64,000 nt of DNA from Candidatus Korarchaeum sp. (GTDB lineage: Archaea; Korarchaeota; Korarchaeia; Korarchaeales; Korarchaeaceae), in NCBI GenBank assembly GCA_020833055.1, contig JAJHQZ010000004.1:61541-125540 (forward strand), given 5' to 3'. Below, in pieces: positions 63,658 to 64,000 of the stretch. The notes under the pieces were generated by a model. It had not been told where the DNA came from, did no database searches, and saw nothing but the letters and a program-made list of their open reading frames with translations. Position numbers and translations under genes: made by a program. Within the stretch, counting starts at the first letter, position 1, and every line of letters starts with the position of its first letter.

Positions 63658-64000
63658 TTGAAATTGGTGGAGATGAGGGGGATAACTAAAGTATATCCTG
63701 ATGGCGTAGTAGCCCTCAGGGGGGTGGACTTCGAGGCCTCGGAGGGCGAGATCCACGGCCTCCTAGGGGAGAACGGGGCTGGGAAAACTACGCTCATGAG
63801 GATCCTCTATGGGGAGATAAAGCAAACTAGCGGGGAGATAATCTTCTCCGGAAGGGCTGTTTCATTCAAGGGGCCATGGGACTCGATGAGGAACGGTATA
63901 AGCATGGTCTATCAGAGGTTCTCCCTCGTACCAACTATGAGCGTCATCGAGAACTTCCATCTATACTTAAGCTCCTTCCAGAGGGGGATAGGGATAGAGG
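63658..64000 (+). CDS. ABC transporter ATPase, RbsA/nucleoside type (partial)
   Basis: The first 114 residues of an ABC ATPase run off the window end. They include KVYPDGVVALRGVDF, the Walker A GENGAGKTTLM and the Q-loop MVYQRFSLVPTMSVIENF. The QRFSL Q-loop and the GEIKQTSGEI segment are those of RbsA-like dual-domain ATPases of sugar and nucleoside importers. It follows a BMP-type binding protein, so it energises that importer. TTG at 63658 has GGAGGTG seven bases upstream. The C-terminal part, including the second ATPase domain expected for this type, is outside the window. Confidence 0.88.
   Translation, partial: MKLVEMRGITKVYPDGVVALRGVDFEASEGEIHGLLGENGAGKTTLMRILYGEIKQTSGEIIFSGRAVSFKGPWDSMRNGISMVYQRFSLVPTMSVIENFHLYLSSFQRGIGIE

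Overview
The window looks like a compact genome from a hyperthermophilic archaeon of the TACK type, possibly Korarchaeota; the lineage is an inference. Supporting signs are archaeal-only or archaeal-type proteins (an ATP-dependent DNA ligase, an NreA-like repair protein with a C-terminal PCNA-binding motif, an HTH-phosphoribosyltransferase regulator, a sulfhydrogenase), heavy use of AGG/AGA arginine and ATA isoleucine codons, GGTGAT or GGAGG ribosome sites, TATA boxes placed for nearly leaderless transcripts, and frequent ATGA/GTGA/TTGA stop-start overlaps.

Layout. 1-3.2 kb: the 3' end of an Hsp20 gene overlapping the DNA ligase gene, then a radical SAM protein and a small unknown. 3.3-7.3 kb: a solitary N6-adenine DNA methyltransferase and adenine deaminase. 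7.5-12.5 kb: a zinc-ribbon protein with a degenerate AAA domain, a NifX-like protein, HtpX, acylphosphatase, a DUF996-like membrane protein and a polysaccharide flippase. 12.6-17.2 kb: TrmO, a PfkB kinase, a DHH phosphoesterase, a DapA-like aldolase, a tRNA-binding domain protein and a dehydrogenase. 17.5-21.5 kb: four overlapping genes (PLP enzyme, DUF1611, PP-loop protein, GNAT), read here as a possible D-amino-acid or glutamate-epimerising route. 21.6-25.5 kb: a regulator, a LysW-like zinc ribbon with a long Glu/Trp tail, ThyX, RNase HII and two small membrane genes that each carry a frameshift.

25.5-39.5 kb: an NfnAB-type NADPH:ferredoxin pair, a second DapA-like aldolase, a ribbon-helix-helix protein, a flavin reductase, a Nudix enzyme, an ECF transporter operon with an aminotransferase, a nucleotidyltransferase-metallophosphoesterase pair and an APC permease. 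39.7-47.1 kb: an unknown membrane and arrestin-like pair, a HemL-like aminotransferase, slipin with its NfeD protease, a DJ-1/PfpI protein and a second, frame-broken APC permease. 47.8-54.1 kb: a complete cytosolic [NiFe] sulfhydrogenase operon (beta, gamma, delta, alpha) with its maturation protease, then a DUF89 protein and a second aminotransferase paralogous to the first. 54.7-64 kb: PEP carboxykinase, an amidohydrolase, an MFS transporter, a tiny zinc-finger protein, NreA, an SPL-like radical SAM protein, an alcohol dehydrogenase and the start of a BMP-type (nucleoside-like) ABC importer.

How it fits together. The sulfhydrogenase and NfnAB would connect H2, NAD(P)H and ferredoxin pools in a fermentative, amino-acid-using lifestyle, with two APC permeases, several PLP enzymes and PEP carboxykinase. 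No rRNA, tRNA, CRISPR array or intact insertion sequence was seen. Four places look as if exactly one base is missing from an otherwise sound reading frame; these may be assembly errors or young pseudogenes.
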